Numbered from the stretch's first letter, positions 1 through 9,383 are shown. The stretch: DNA of 64,000 bases from Snodgrassella sp945267035 (GCF_026535915.1 NZ_JAFNPF010000001.1:1302001-1366000); one strand, 5' to 3'. Numbers and translations are program-made. Notes: generated by a model not told the origin, from the letters alone.

Positions 1-114
1 ATGTTTTTCCTCAGTTGTGTTGTAATAGGTAACTGGGATAATATCAAAAAAAATTTGTTGATTACTGTTTTAAAAGGTAATTTTTTATTATTTACCTATA
101 ATAACCGCTACTGA
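1..114 (+). other. Open frame running in from the window edge, status unknown
   Basis: The first 37 codons are open in frame 1 and end at TGA (112-114). They could be the 3' end of a plus-strand gene that starts before the window, or chance. The frame is rich in Asn, Lys, Leu and Phe and shows no motif I recognise. The ATG at position 1 has no visible upstream context, so no start can be assigned. Confidence 0.15.
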
Positions 115-145
115 ACAGATCAAAATATGTTCATTCAGTAGCGGT
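104..145. terminator. 12-bp inverted repeat downstream of the M14 peptidase gene
   Basis: ACCGCTACTGAA (104-115) pairs perfectly with TTCAGTAGCGGT (134-145). It lies 15 bases beyond the stop of the minus-strand peptidase gene. On the minus strand it is followed by TTATTATAGG rather than a clean T-run, so as a rho-independent terminator it is imperfect. Its position makes a 3'-end role the simplest reading. Confidence 0.4.
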
Positions 146-160
146 AAAATATTGATGATA

Positions 161-1291
161 TCAGCGTAATCTATCAATAACTGCGTAGATCGGACTCAGG
201 ATTGCTTCACCCAATCGTAATGAACGCTGTCCATTCCAACCAAAGTCATCATCTGGCCATTGATGATTGTCTTTAAAGGGCATTTCTAAAGTATAAGCGA
301 GACATTTAAAGGTTTCGCCGACATATGATGTGGCAATCGCCAAATTGGCTTGTCCTGGCGCATCTTTTTCATAACCATAACGATCCTGAAAATCCGGACT
401 GGCAGCAAGAAAGGCTTGGACAAATTGCTGTTGTAACTGTTGCAGACGGGTATTAAACGAAGGAATGCCTTCATTTCCAGCCAAAAATACATAGGGTAGA
501 GATTCATCGCCATGAATATCCAGATACAGGTCGACGCCGGTCTCATGCATTTTCTGCCGCACATAAAACACTTCTGGACTGCGTTCAATTGAAGGTTCTA
601 ACCATTCTCGATTTAAGTTTGCACCGCAAGCATTAGTGCGCAGATTACCTAAGGCAGAACCATCAGGATTCATATTGGGCACAATATAAAATGTAGCTCG
701 ATCCAGCAATGCTCTTGAGGTAGGGTCCTGATGGTCAAGCAAGCGACCGAGCAAACCTTCCACAAACCATTCTGCCATGGTTTCACCCGGATGCTGACGG
801 GCAGTGATCCAGATTTTCAAATCGCTGGCAGCCTGATTACCAATGGTCAGCAGATTAATATCTCGTCCTTGTAGGGTACTGCCCAAATCATTAATCTGAC
901 ACAAACCACTACTTTGAGAATCTCCCAACAGATTTAAATGTTGTTCATAGGAGTAGGGCTCAAAATACGCATAGTAAACACTATTTGCCAGTGGAGTATG
1001 GTTAATGCTTAAAACACCATCTTCATAACTGGTAGGCACTCGGAACCAGTTAATGCGGTCATAAGAACACATGGCCGCATAATCTTGCCAGCCTTCAGGA
1101 TAAGCAGATTCTTTAGCATTGATAAAATGAAAGTGCAAATTTTGATAGGCTACACCTTGGGCTCTAAAATAAAACCACTGACGATATTCGGCTGCATTAT
1201 CTTTGGGTAGTTTTAACAGAATATTGTTTAAATCACTGATATCAACAATTTCAATATTGCCCCCATCAAACTGGGTACTGATTTTAAGCAT
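161..1291 (-). CDS. M14-family zinc carboxypeptidase
   Basis: A 376-residue metallopeptidase of the M14 family, cytosolic-carboxypeptidase-like branch. The zinc ligands are visible as the HPGE motif (H167, E170) and H260 in DIHGDE. The ANLNRE segment (about 224-229) carries the substrate-binding Asn-Arg, and the likely catalytic Glu is E336 in LEMPFKD. An N-terminal beta-rich domain of about 120 residues precedes the peptidase domain, as in bacterial AGBL-like members. There is no signal peptide, so it is probably cytoplasmic. The substrate is unknown: members of this branch trim C-terminal residues from peptides or proteins. It is transcribed alone; the next minus-strand gene upstream is almost 400 bases away. 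Confidence 0.85.
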   Translation of the reverse strand: MLKISTQFDGGNIEIVDISDLNNILLKLPKDNAAEYRQWFYFRAQGVAYQNLHFHFINAKESAYPEGWQDYAAMCSYDRINWFRVPTSYEDGVLSINHTPLANSVYYAYFEPYSYEQHLNLLGDSQSSGLCQINDLGSTLQGRDINLLTIGNQAASDLKIWITARQHPGETMAEWFVEGLLGRLLDHQDPTSRALLDRATFYIVPNMNPDGSALGNLRTNACGANLNREWLEPSIERSPEVFYVRQKMHETGVDLYLDIHGDESLPYVFLAGNEGIPSFNTRLQQLQQQFVQAFLAASPDFQDRYGYEKDAPGQANLAIATSYVGETFKCLAYTLEMPFKDNHQWPDDDFGWNGQRSLRLGEAILSPIYAVIDRLR

Positions 1292-1678
1292 GCAGCAAAT
1301 TTCCTATGAGCTGTTGAAATATGAAAACTTAGATCTTTTGTTGTTATTTTAGCATTTTTAAATGCGGTTTTATAGCTCAGCTTAAACGCACGTTGTAGGA
1401 TGGTTAAGGCTTAACAATTGATAGTCAAGATTGTTTTTTAAGGTTTTTTTGCTTAAGTTAACCTCTATCATTTGAAATAGTTCAAACTCAATGAATCTGA
1501 ATTTTACTGAAGTTGCAGTGGGTCAAGTTAAACTGTGTTTGTTCTTGTCATCTATTTTTATCGATGGTATTTAGATAGGTTGCCGTTTCAGTTGGTCACT
1601 TTCCATTGCGCCTATAGGCTTATGAATATTGAGCAACAAATCGCGCCATTAATGGCTCTAGGTCAATATTATAAAAAT
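1292..1678. other. Intergenic region upstream of the M14 peptidase
   Basis: AT-rich spacer of 387 bases between the 3' end of the SanA-like gene and the start of the peptidase gene. It must hold the peptidase promoter on the minus strand, but I see no convincing -35/-10 pair. A short plus-strand open frame starting at 1535 overlaps the 3' end of the SanA-like gene and has no coding character. No hairpin or RNA gene recognised. Confidence 0.4.
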
Positions 1679-2359
1679 TTAATCAGTTGGTTTCTGATCT
1701 TCCAATTTGATTGGATAGGCATCACCGGTAAATTTAGGTTGTTTGTGGGTGATATATAAATCAATGATTGATTTCAATCTGGCTAAAAATTCACGCGAGA
1801 TGACTTTCATATAATTGACGCCTGAAGGAGAATCTACAGCATAACATTGCGTAGATAAGTGATATTTATTAGCAATAAATATGGCTCGCTCACAATGAAA
1901 TTGTTGGGTGATAATGGTAAATTCATCTAATTTAAACACTTGTTGCGCACGGACAATTGAATCAAGGGTGCGTAAACCGGCATAATCTAAGGTCATTGCT
2001 GAAGCCGGTATGCCAGCTGCAATCAGATCCTGCTGCATGGTTTTAGGCTCATTATAATAGGCTTTGGAATGATCACCGCTTAATAATAAATGCTGTACTT
2101 TTCCTTCTTTATAAAGCCGAATTGCCCCTTCGATACGATATTGATAAAACGGATTAAGTTGTCCATTACGCAGATATTTTGCGGTCCCCAATACTAATCC
2201 AACTGATCGTGGGGTAATTTGATTGATATCACTGGTGGTTTGTTCTTTACCCAAATGCATAATTAGGGGGAAGGCAACGGCGAAAGTAGCAATCAGCAAC
2301 AAAAGCAAAGAAATAATAATAATCTTAATTCGTTTTTGTTTAAGGAAATGAACGCGCAT
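1679..2359 (-). CDS. sanA: SanA/ElyC-like DUF218 inner-membrane protein
   Basis: 226 residues with one N-terminal membrane anchor (about residues 12-33) after a basic start, then a DUF218 domain. The domain shows VGLVLGTAKYLRNG near residue 53, the IEGAIRLYKEGKV helix, LLLSGDH, and the conserved TLDYAGLRTLDSIVRA block. This is the SanA layout: in enterobacteria SanA supports envelope barrier function at high temperature and vancomycin exclusion. The biochemical activity of the family is unresolved. The family call is firm; the gene symbol rests on similarity to the SanA subgroup rather than to YdcF or ElyC. The start codon ATG follows a weak purine stretch. Confidence 0.75.
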   Translation of the reverse strand: MRVHFLKQKRIKIIIISLLLLLIATFAVAFPLIMHLGKEQTTSDINQITPRSVGLVLGTAKYLRNGQLNPFYQYRIEGAIRLYKEGKVQHLLLSGDHSKAYYNEPKTMQQDLIAAGIPASAMTLDYAGLRTLDSIVRAQQVFKLDEFTIITQQFHCERAIFIANKYHLSTQCYAVDSPSGVNYMKVISREFLARLKSIIDLYITHKQPKFTGDAYPIKLEDQKPTD

Positions 2360-2582
2360 TTATCGGTTAAATTTCTAAAAAAGGGTTGATAAAAGGATTA
2401 AAAAGATCGTGGCAGGAATTATAACCGCAATGCACAAAAATATATGCAATAAAATCATCTTAGGGCGATAAATTTAACCTAAATAGTATTGAATAAATGG
2501 TTTGCAATATTCAAAAAAATTTATAAATGATAAATTTTTAGGCGTAAAAGTCTTCATTCAGCTAAAATAGCCAGTATTTTTC

Positions 2583-2613
2583 CACTTTCTGGTCTACATC
2601 ATTCTAGAAAGTG
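2583..2613 (+). promoter_or_regulatory. Hairpin in the lepA leader
   Basis: CACTTTCT (2583-2590) is complementary to AGAAAGTG (2606-2613), with a 15-base loop, ending 33 bases before the lepA start codon. There is no T-run after it, so it is not an obvious terminator. It may be a 5'-UTR structure; function not inferable from sequence alone. Confidence 0.3.
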
Positions 2614-2646
2614 CTTGATTGAATGACTTAAATATATTTGGCTTAA

Positions 2647-4437
2647 ATGAATAATATACGCAATTTCTCTATTATCGCCCATATTGACCATGGTAAGTCG
2701 ACCTTGGCTGACCGTTTTATTCAATATTGTGGTGGGCTAGAAAACCGTGAAATGAGTGCTCAGGTGCTCGACTCGATGGATATCGAAAAAGAACGTGGTA
2801 TTACCATTAAAGCTCAGACAGCTGCTCTGAATTATACTGCACGCGATGGTCAGACCTATCAGCTTAATTTAATTGATACTCCAGGACATGTGGATTTTTC
2901 CTATGAAGTATCGCGTTCTTTATCCGCTTGTGAAGGTGCATTGCTGGTGGTTGACGCTTCTCAAGGAGTAGAGGCTCAGACTGTAGCCAATTGCTATACA
3001 GCCATTGATCTGGGCGTTGAAGTGATACCGGTGTTAAATAAAATTGATTTACCGGCAGCAGAGCCTGAACGGGTGATTGAAGAAATTGAAGACATCATCG
3101 GCATTGAGGCCGTTGATGCAGTGCACTGCTCAGCCAAGAGTGGGGTAGGTATACAAGACGTTCTGGAAGAAATAGTTCAGAAAGTACCAGCTCCCAGCGG
3201 GGACGAGCAAGCACCCTTAAAAGCGTTGATCATCGATTCGTGGTTTGATAACTATGTTGGCGTAGTGATGCTGATTCGCATGATAGACGGTAAAGTCCGC
3301 CTTAAAGATAAAGTGCGTTTTATGGCCACAGGGGCGGAAACGCTGGTGGAACAATTGGGTGTGTTCACGCCAAAATCTGTCCATAAGCCTGAATTGAAAG
3401 CCGGAGAGGTGGGTTTCCTGATTACCGGTATTAAGGAACTGGGTTCGGCTAAAGTCGGAGACACCATTACCTTGGTGCGCGAACCTGCCGCTGAACCGTT
3501 ACCTGGTTTCAAAGAGGTGCAGCCGCAGGTGTTTGCCGGTTTATATCCGGTAGAGAGTCATGACTATGAGGCGTTGCGTGAAGCACTGGAAAAATTGCAA
3601 CTGAATGATGCTGCCTTAAAATTTGAACCAGAAGTATCACAAGCTTTGGGCTTTGGCTTTCGCTGCGGTTTTCTCGGTTTACTGCATCTGGAAATTGTGC
3701 AGGAACGTTTGGAACGTGAGTTTGATATGGATCTCATTACTACTGCGCCAACAGTGGTCTATGAAATCATGCTCAAGAGCGGCGAACGAATCGAAATTGA
3801 AAACCCGTCTAAATTACCTGATATTGGTAGTGTTGAAGCCATTTATGAACCTATTATTACCGCTACTATTTTGGTTCCGCAAGAGTACGTTGGCGCGGTG
3901 ATGACTTTGTGTAACCAAAAACGCGGGGTACAGAAGAACATGCAGTATATGGGTCGGCAAGTGATGCTGACCTATGATATGCCGATGAATGAAGTGGTCA
4001 TGGACTTTTTTGATAAGCTTAAATCGACTTCGCGCGGTTATGCCTCTCTGGATTACGAGTTTCTCGAATTCAGAGCTGCCGATCTGGTTAAACTGGATAT
4101 TCTGGTCAACAGTGAAAAAGTGGATGCACTGAGTTTGATTGTGCATCGCAGCAATTCGGTTTATCGTGGTCGAGAATTGGTGGCTAAAATGCGTGAACTG
4201 ATTCCAAGACAGATGTTTGATATTGCTGTTCAAGCAGCCATCGGTGGCAAAATTATTGCGCGCGAAAACGTCAAAGCATTACGCAAAAATGTTTTAGCCA
4301 AATGTTATGGCGGTGATATTACCCGTAAGAAAAAACTGTTGGAAAAACAAAAAGCTGGTAAAAAACGCATGAAGCAGGTCGGGAATGTTGAGATTCCGCA
4401 ATCGGCCTTTTTAGCGATTTTACAAGTTGGAGATTAA
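2647..4437 (+). CDS. lepA: Elongation factor 4 (LepA) GTPase
   Basis: 596 residues, the usual length for LepA. The protein back-translocates or remodels stalled ribosomes. G1 is AHIDHGKST (residues 11-19), G3 is DTPGH and G4 is NKID. The C-terminal LepA-specific domain is intact, ending in the KKKLLEKQKAGKKRMKQ block and the GNVEIPQSAFLAIL tail. The start is ATG at 2647; no strong Shine-Dalgarno is visible, but the N-terminus MNNIRNFSIIAHIDHG matches the family register. Only three bases separate it from lepB, so the two are cotranscribed, as in many proteobacteria. Confidence 0.98.
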   Translation: MNNIRNFSIIAHIDHGKSTLADRFIQYCGGLENREMSAQVLDSMDIEKERGITIKAQTAALNYTARDGQTYQLNLIDTPGHVDFSYEVSRSLSACEGALLVVDASQGVEAQTVANCYTAIDLGVEVIPVLNKIDLPAAEPERVIEEIEDIIGIEAVDAVHCSAKSGVGIQDVLEEIVQKVPAPSGDEQAPLKALIIDSWFDNYVGVVMLIRMIDGKVRLKDKVRFMATGAETLVEQLGVFTPKSVHKPELKAGEVGFLITGIKELGSAKVGDTITLVREPAAEPLPGFKEVQPQVFAGLYPVESHDYEALREALEKLQLNDAALKFEPEVSQALGFGFRCGFLGLLHLEIVQERLEREFDMDLITTAPTVVYEIMLKSGERIEIENPSKLPDIGSVEAIYEPIITATILVPQEYVGAVMTLCNQKRGVQKNMQYMGRQVMLTYDMPMNEVVMDFFDKLKSTSRGYASLDYEFLEFRAADLVKLDILVNSEKVDALSLIVHRSNSVYRGRELVAKMRELIPRQMFDIAVQAAIGGKIIARENVKALRKNVLAKCYGGDITRKKKLLEKQKAGKKRMKQVGNVEIPQSAFLAILQVGD

Positions 4438-4440
4438 TGG

Positions 4441-5430
4441 ATGTCAAATACAATGATTATCGGCGCCTGTGTTGTGCTGGTACTGGGAATTTTATTATTT
4501 TTTAAAAGTAACAAAAAGCGTGATGAAAAAGGCGAATGGAGTGCCCAGTTGCAATGGGGCTATCTGTTGATTCTGATTGGTGCGTTTGGTCTTCTCTCTA
4601 TTGTTTTAAGCTTCACCGCGGTTTTATTGCTTTTTGTCTTCATTACCGGAGTAAGTTGGTTTAGACATCGACAAATTCGCAAACAGAATCCAGAGCATGA
4701 GGACAATAATCATTTCACCGATTATATGAGTGGATTTTTCCCTATTATTCTGGTGGTCTTTATATTGCGGACCTTCATTGCTGAACCGTTTCAAATCCCA
4801 TCTAGCTCAATGCGTCCTGGTTTGATTCCCGGGGATTTTATTCTGGTTAACAAATTCAGTTACGGTGTTCGTGTACCTATTCTGAATAATGTATTGGTGC
4901 CAACCGGTAAAGTTGCGCGCGGAGATGTGGTCGTGTTTAATTACCCCGAAAACACCCGCATTAATTATATTAAACGTGTCATTGGTTTGCCTGGCGATAC
5001 GGTCACTTATAAAGATAAAGTTTTGACCATCAATGGCCAAACTATCAATCCTCAACACCTGCCTCGGGAGTATCAGTATACCGATACTATCCCAGGATAT
5101 GGAGCGGTTACCTTAAAAGCTGAAACCTTCCAAGAACAATTAAACGATAAATCGATTGCGATTTTACAAATTCCGCAACAGCCTGCGGTCATTTTACAAG
5201 GGGTACACGTCAATTTTCCAGATCGTGAGTTATGCACTTACTTCGCTGATGGCAGTGGATTTAGCTGTAAAGTCCCTGAAGGTAAATATTTTATGATGGG
5301 TGACAATCGCGATAACAGTGAAGACAGCCGCTACTGGGGCTTTGTTGATGATAAGCTTTTGGTCGGTAAAGCATTTTTGATTTGGTTGAATTTGGGTGAT
5401 TTTAGTCGCATCGGCACCAGAATCAATTAA
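4441..5430 (+). CDS. lepB: Signal peptidase I
   Basis: 329-residue type I signal peptidase that cleaves signal peptides of Sec and Tat substrates on the periplasmic side of the inner membrane. Hydrophobic segments lie at about residues 4-22 and 38-71, with a third stretch near 99-112 just before the catalytic domain. The catalytic Ser is S123 in PSSSMRP and the general base is K178 in INYIKRVIGLPGD. The C-terminal box MGDNRDNSEDSRYWG is complete. The gene directly follows lepA. The insertion between the catalytic Lys region and the GDNRD box (about residues 195-280) is typical of Gram-negative LepB. Confidence 0.97.
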   Translation: MSNTMIIGACVVLVLGILLFFKSNKKRDEKGEWSAQLQWGYLLILIGAFGLLSIVLSFTAVLLLFVFITGVSWFRHRQIRKQNPEHEDNNHFTDYMSGFFPIILVVFILRTFIAEPFQIPSSSMRPGLIPGDFILVNKFSYGVRVPILNNVLVPTGKVARGDVVVFNYPENTRINYIKRVIGLPGDTVTYKDKVLTINGQTINPQHLPREYQYTDTIPGYGAVTLKAETFQEQLNDKSIAILQIPQQPAVILQGVHVNFPDRELCTYFADGSGFSCKVPEGKYFMMGDNRDNSEDSRYWGFVDDKLLVGKAFLIWLNLGDFSRIGTRIN

Positions 5431-5443
5431 CTATGCAGAAAAC

Positions 5444-5471
5444 GGGCACGCTCATCGATGTGGGCGTGCCC
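5444..5471 (+). terminator. Hairpin downstream of lepB
   Basis: GGGCACGC (5444-5451) pairs with GCGTGCCC (5464-5471) with a 12-base loop containing CATCGATG. It begins 13 bases after the lepB stop. The following bases TGAAATATTATTT are only partly T-rich, so it may be an inefficient or attenuating terminator before rnc. Confidence 0.5.
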
Positions 5472-5615
5472 TGAAATATTATTTGCAGGGATAATTTTTA
5501 ACTTTGAGTTAATATCGTACTCGTTGTTAAAGTTGAAATTTAAACAATTAGTTAAGTTTGCTGCCCATTCGGCAGCTCATGCCACTAATTAAGTCAGAGA
5601 TATTAAAGTAAGATA

Positions 5616-6341
5616 ATGAATAAAACTGATGCACGCCATCAAAATGCATTGCGCCACTTGCAAAAAATGCTCGGATATACATTTAAACAAGCTCAATTTT
5701 TGCGACAAGCTTTGACTCATCGCAGTTATAGTGCTCAACATAATGAACGTTTTGAATTCGTTGGTGACTCTATCTTAAATTATACCGTTGCCAAAATGTT
5801 GTTCACCGCTTTTCCAAAATTATCTGAAGGCGAATTATCACGCATGCGTGCTAATTTGGTTAATCAGGAAACTTTAGCCAAAATTGCGACAGAATTAAAT
5901 GTTGGCGATGCATTACTCTTGGGCGCAGGTGAGTTGAAAAGCGGGGGCTTTCGCCGACCCTCAATTCTGGCTGATGCCATGGAAGCGTTATTTGCTGCGG
6001 TCAGCTTTGATGCGGATTTCAATACTGCTGAGTTGGTAGTACGCCATCTCTATACTGAAAGAGTAAAACAAATTAATCCTAATGATAGCGGCAAAGATGC
6101 CAAAACCCGTTTACAGGAAGGTTTACAAGCTCGGCGGTTAGGATTACCCAAATATCGGATAATCGGGCAAATCGGTGATATCAGTGAACAGCAATTTGTT
6201 GTTCAATGCGATCTGGGTGAATTAGGTTTTCAAACTCAAGCCAGCGGGCATAGTCGACGTGAAGCGGAACAGCAAACAGCAGAGACTGCGCTCAAATGGT
6301 TAGAGCAAAATTATCCATCTGGCAAACTGATAAAAAAGTAG
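5616..6341 (+). CDS. rnc: Ribonuclease III
   Basis: 241 residues. Double-strand-specific endoribonuclease that matures rRNA precursors and acts on some mRNAs. The signature ERFEFVGDS (residues 44-52) includes E47 and D51 at the Mg2+ centre, followed by the RNase III domain helices (LSRMRANLVNQETLA). A double-stranded RNA-binding domain occupies about residues 160-235. In Neisseria rnc is normally followed by era; here about 2.1 kb with two extra genes separates them. The ATG is preceded by AAAGTAAGATA, a weak ribosome-binding site. Confidence 0.97.
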   Translation: MNKTDARHQNALRHLQKMLGYTFKQAQFLRQALTHRSYSAQHNERFEFVGDSILNYTVAKMLFTAFPKLSEGELSRMRANLVNQETLAKIATELNVGDALLLGAGELKSGGFRRPSILADAMEALFAAVSFDADFNTAELVVRHLYTERVKQINPNDSGKDAKTRLQEGLQARRLGLPKYRIIGQIGDISEQQFVVQCDLGELGFQTQASGHSRREAEQQTAETALKWLEQNYPSGKLIKK

Positions 6342-6363
6342 TTTAAGTACATTGGTAAACTTC

Positions 6364-7272
6364 ATGAAATTTGTTGGGATAATATTATTACTGTTCGCCA
6401 GCATGGTGATGGCTAAACCAATCAAAGTTTCGCAAAATAGTTATCCCACTATAAAATATAAAGCTGGTAAAGAGTACTTAGCCGAACAATTGAGCAGATC
6501 GGAGCAAAAAGATCGTTTTGGTCGCCATTTTTTTGCTAATCCACAAGAATTTAGAAAAATTTTGGCTTTGGTGGATCCTGAATTAGCCGCTCAAGGTAAA
6601 TGGCATTCAATGGGAATCCAGCCATGGCCTAACCATCCAGGAAATTACATATTCATTGCTTGTGATCACCAGACCAACCAAGACGAGCAGTTTTTTTGTC
6701 CAGATCCAGCGCAAGGTAAAACCATCATAGCCTTGTTAAAATATAATGCAAAAAAAGAATTTATACTGGCGGCTAAACCTTGGATCAATGATGGTGAAGC
6801 TCTAGCCGGAGATCGCGATGACAGGAATAAGGCATTTTTATTAAGAGACGGTGATAGCGATGAAATTATCGGTAGGGGGCGCCCAGCAGGTTTTGATTTT
6901 ACCCGCTATCGATTAAGCGCCAAAGTGTCAGCGTTTGGATTGAAATACATTGTTACCCATTATCATCGTCCTACTAAAACGATAGACGAAGGCGTCATGC
7001 TTTTTGCTGTCATCAACGGTCATCTACGTCCACTTATTAATGTCCCTACTTATCATTTAGCTTTTGATACCGAAACAGGAGACGATGGTACTATCCATTT
7101 GAATCATGTATTTGAGGAAAATATTTATCCACTTATTGTGCAGTCGAATTCTTATAAAGGTATGCATATTGTCGATTGGATAGATCAACGCAAAAAAGGC
7201 TTCTGGGCCACTCGGTACGTTTGGGATGGTATTAATCGATATCGAATTTATATATCTTATGGCTCTGATTAA
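6364..7272 (+). CDS. Secreted protein of unknown function, paralog A
   Basis: 302 residues from ATG 6364; an in-frame TTG twelve bases earlier would spoil the signal peptide, so ATG is preferred. Residues 1-17 form a Sec signal peptide (hydrophobic core, cleavage likely after SMVMA). The mature protein shares a colinear pattern with the next gene: IKYKAGKEYLAEQ, ILALVDPELA, IQPWPNHPGNYIFIA, LAAKPWIND, a Phe-Asp-Phe plus YRLS block (177-185) and a LFAVINGHLRPL block (about 213-224). It has an extra loop holding C100 and C112 that could form a disulphide; the paralog lacks it. No known domain recognised. Probably periplasmic. It starts 22 bases after rnc and could be cotranscribed with it. Confidence 0.7.
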   Translation: MKFVGIILLLFASMVMAKPIKVSQNSYPTIKYKAGKEYLAEQLSRSEQKDRFGRHFFANPQEFRKILALVDPELAAQGKWHSMGIQPWPNHPGNYIFIACDHQTNQDEQFFCPDPAQGKTIIALLKYNAKKEFILAAKPWINDGEALAGDRDDRNKAFLLRDGDSDEIIGRGRPAGFDFTRYRLSAKVSAFGLKYIVTHYHRPTKTIDEGVMLFAVINGHLRPLINVPTYHLAFDTETGDDGTIHLNHVFEENIYPLIVQSNSYKGMHIVDWIDQRKKGFWATRYVWDGINRYRIYISYGSD

Positions 7273-7473
7273 CAAGAAAAATTACCGCATCATAGGTAAT
7301 TCTATTGTCAGCATAAAATCTCGGCATTCAACTTAAATCTGGTATGATGTTCACTGTAAAATCTTTTGATTTTTAAGGTGATTTTGCCTGATAAGTTTAG
7401 AAAGTCATCGGTTAGATTCATCAGCAATTTGCTTTTTCGATAGGTAATTTGATCTAAATTTTGGACTATAAAA

Positions 7474-8316
7474 ATGAAATATTTATGTTTATTTCTGTTA
7501 CTGGTAAGTCATTTGGTTAACGGCAAAGTGGTTCGTTCGCTTGATCAAGTGGATGCCGCTATAAAATATTCAGCGAGGCAAAAATATTATGCACAAGAAA
7601 TGTATGGTGCTAAACCCGATGATTTATTAGGCTTTGATTTTTATAAAAATCGTCAAAACTTCAGTAAAATTTTACGTGTTATCGATCCGCGGTTATCTTC
7701 TCCGCGTGAATGGGATTTTATCGGTTTAAAGCCTTGGCCTAGTCAAGCAAATACTTATATTTTTATTGCTGGCAGACAAAATGAAAATCCTCAAAACAGA
7801 AAAATAGTCCTTGCCGTTGTAAAAAAAGATCAACACGGCGCATTTTCATTGCAGGCTAAACCATGGATCGATGTGTCGGATAGCCCAATGACTAATGCAT
7901 TTTTAATGTCTGATGATATTGGAAATATAGTCACTGGGATGCCTGTACGCTATGATTTTGCGCCATATCGTTTGAGTCCGAATGTCTTAGCATTTGGAAT
8001 CAGATATGTAGCCCATACTTTTTATGCCGGTGGCAGTGTGAGAAATGAAGCCATGACCCTGTTTGCAATTATTCAGGGTCAATTACGTCCGGTATTTGCA
8101 GCGGATACCTATCGTTTAGCCGACTATGCCGGAGAATGGCTTGAAGATGGCACCCGTGATCGTGATATTCAAGAAAATAAATATATTATTCAAATTTTGC
8201 CCCATTCTACCAATGGAATGAAAGATTTAAAGTGGTCAGAACATGGCAAAGGTAAGAAGGACAAACCTGTTATCTATAGATGGAATGCCGCTAAAAAGGA
8301 ATATGTTCAGTCTTAA
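7474..8316 (+). CDS. Secreted protein of unknown function, paralog B
   Basis: 280 residues with a signal peptide (residues 1-17, cleavage near LVNG). Conserved blocks align along its whole length with the preceding gene: AIKYSARQKYYAQE, ILRVIDPRL, LKPWPSQANTYIFIAG, LQAKPWID, YDFAPYRLSPNVLAFGIRY and LFAIIQGQLRPVF. The two genes therefore come from a tandem duplication that has since diverged strongly. There is a 201-base spacer between the copies, so this copy may have its own promoter. No domain or catalytic motif recognised; the pattern of conserved Trp, Pro and aromatic residues suggests a folded periplasmic domain. Confidence 0.7.
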   Translation: MKYLCLFLLLVSHLVNGKVVRSLDQVDAAIKYSARQKYYAQEMYGAKPDDLLGFDFYKNRQNFSKILRVIDPRLSSPREWDFIGLKPWPSQANTYIFIAGRQNENPQNRKIVLAVVKKDQHGAFSLQAKPWIDVSDSPMTNAFLMSDDIGNIVTGMPVRYDFAPYRLSPNVLAFGIRYVAHTFYAGGSVRNEAMTLFAIIQGQLRPVFAADTYRLADYAGEWLEDGTRDRDIQENKYIIQILPHSTNGMKDLKWSEHGKGKKDKPVIYRWNAAKKEYVQS

Positions 8317-8456
8317 GTTGGCCCAAGATTATCACTACGTTATGGTGTCTGATTTCGCCGCTACCCATTTAAGAAAATATAGTTTAATGAATATTTGATT
8401 GTTTTTTGTTTGAATTCTTAGTTAAGGGAATGATTTATTACTTATGTGGACTAAAT

Positions 8457-9383
8457 ATGATGTCTGAAGTTACCAATTCTGATTACATTGCTCATTCGGA
8501 TCAATTTCGCTGCGGATTTATTGCTATTGTTGGTCGGCCGAATGTAGGTAAATCAACCTTGATGAATCATTTGATTGGTCAAAAAATCAGTATTACCAGT
8601 AAAAAAGCGCAAACTACGCGGCATAAAGTAAACGGTATCTATACTGATGATGAAGCTCAGTTGATATTCGTTGATACTCCAGGTTTTCAAACTTATCATC
8701 GAAATGCACTGAATGACCGGCTAAATCAAAATGTGACTGAAGCGGTAGCGGGCGTGGATGTGATTGTATTTGTGGTTGAAGCTTTACGCTTTTCAGATGC
8801 TGATCGGGAAGTGTTGCAGAAATTGCCGCGACATATTCCAGTGGTTTTGGTCATCAATAAGGCCGATAAAGCTAAGGCCAAAGATGCAGAGGTGATGCAA
8901 AGTTTTATCAATGAAGTTAAGGAAGAATTCGCTTTTGCTAAGGTTCAGATTGTCAGCGCCAAACATGGTTTAGGTATTGCACAATTAGTGCATACGCTTA
9001 AACCGATGCTACCTGTTGGCATTCCTTTGTATCCTGCTGATATGGTTACGGATAAATCCTCTCGGTTTCTGGCGATGGAAATAGTGCGCGAAAAGCTATT
9101 TCGCTATTTGGGTGAAGAGTTACCTTACGCCATGAATGTAGAAGTTGAACAATTCGAAGAGGATGAAGGGATATACCGCATTTATATCGCTGTGTTGGTG
9201 GATAAGGATAGCCAAAAGGGGATATTGATCGGTAAAAATGGCGATAAACTGAAGAAAATTTCTACTGAAGCTCGTCTGGATATGGAAAAGCTATTTGAAA
9301 CTAAGGTATTTCTGAAAGTATGGGTAAAGGTAAAATCTGGCTGGGCCGACGATATACGTTTTCTACGTGAATTGGGGTTGTAA
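8457..9383 (+). CDS. era: GTPase Era
   Basis: 308 residues from ATG 8457. Era is an essential GTPase that binds the 3' end of 16S rRNA and assists 30S assembly. G1 is GRPNVGKST (residues 26-34), G3 is DTPGF and G4 is NKAD; the C-terminal KH domain carries GKNGDKLKKISTEAR. The start is ambiguous: in-frame TTG at 8406, ATG at 8430, and ATG at 8457 and 8460. An AAGGGA motif sits immediately before ATG 8430, too close for ideal spacing, and none precedes 8457 well. The 8457 or 8460 start gives the usual Era length. Confidence 0.95.
   Translation: MMSEVTNSDYIAHSDQFRCGFIAIVGRPNVGKSTLMNHLIGQKISITSKKAQTTRHKVNGIYTDDEAQLIFVDTPGFQTYHRNALNDRLNQNVTEAVAGVDVIVFVVEALRFSDADREVLQKLPRHIPVVLVINKADKAKAKDAEVMQSFINEVKEEFAFAKVQIVSAKHGLGIAQLVHTLKPMLPVGIPLYPADMVTDKSSRFLAMEIVREKLFRYLGEELPYAMNVEVEQFEEDEGIYRIYIAVLVDKDSQKGILIGKNGDKLKKISTEARLDMEKLFETKVFLKVWVKVKSGWADDIRFLRELGL

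Noticed and set aside
1368..1400. tRNA-like segment with TATAGCTCAGC
   Set aside because: Resembles a D-arm only; no anticodon arm or acceptor stem can be built around it.
1535..1759. 74-codon plus-strand open frame
   Set aside because: Overlaps the 3' end of the SanA-like gene on the other strand and has no ribosome-binding site.
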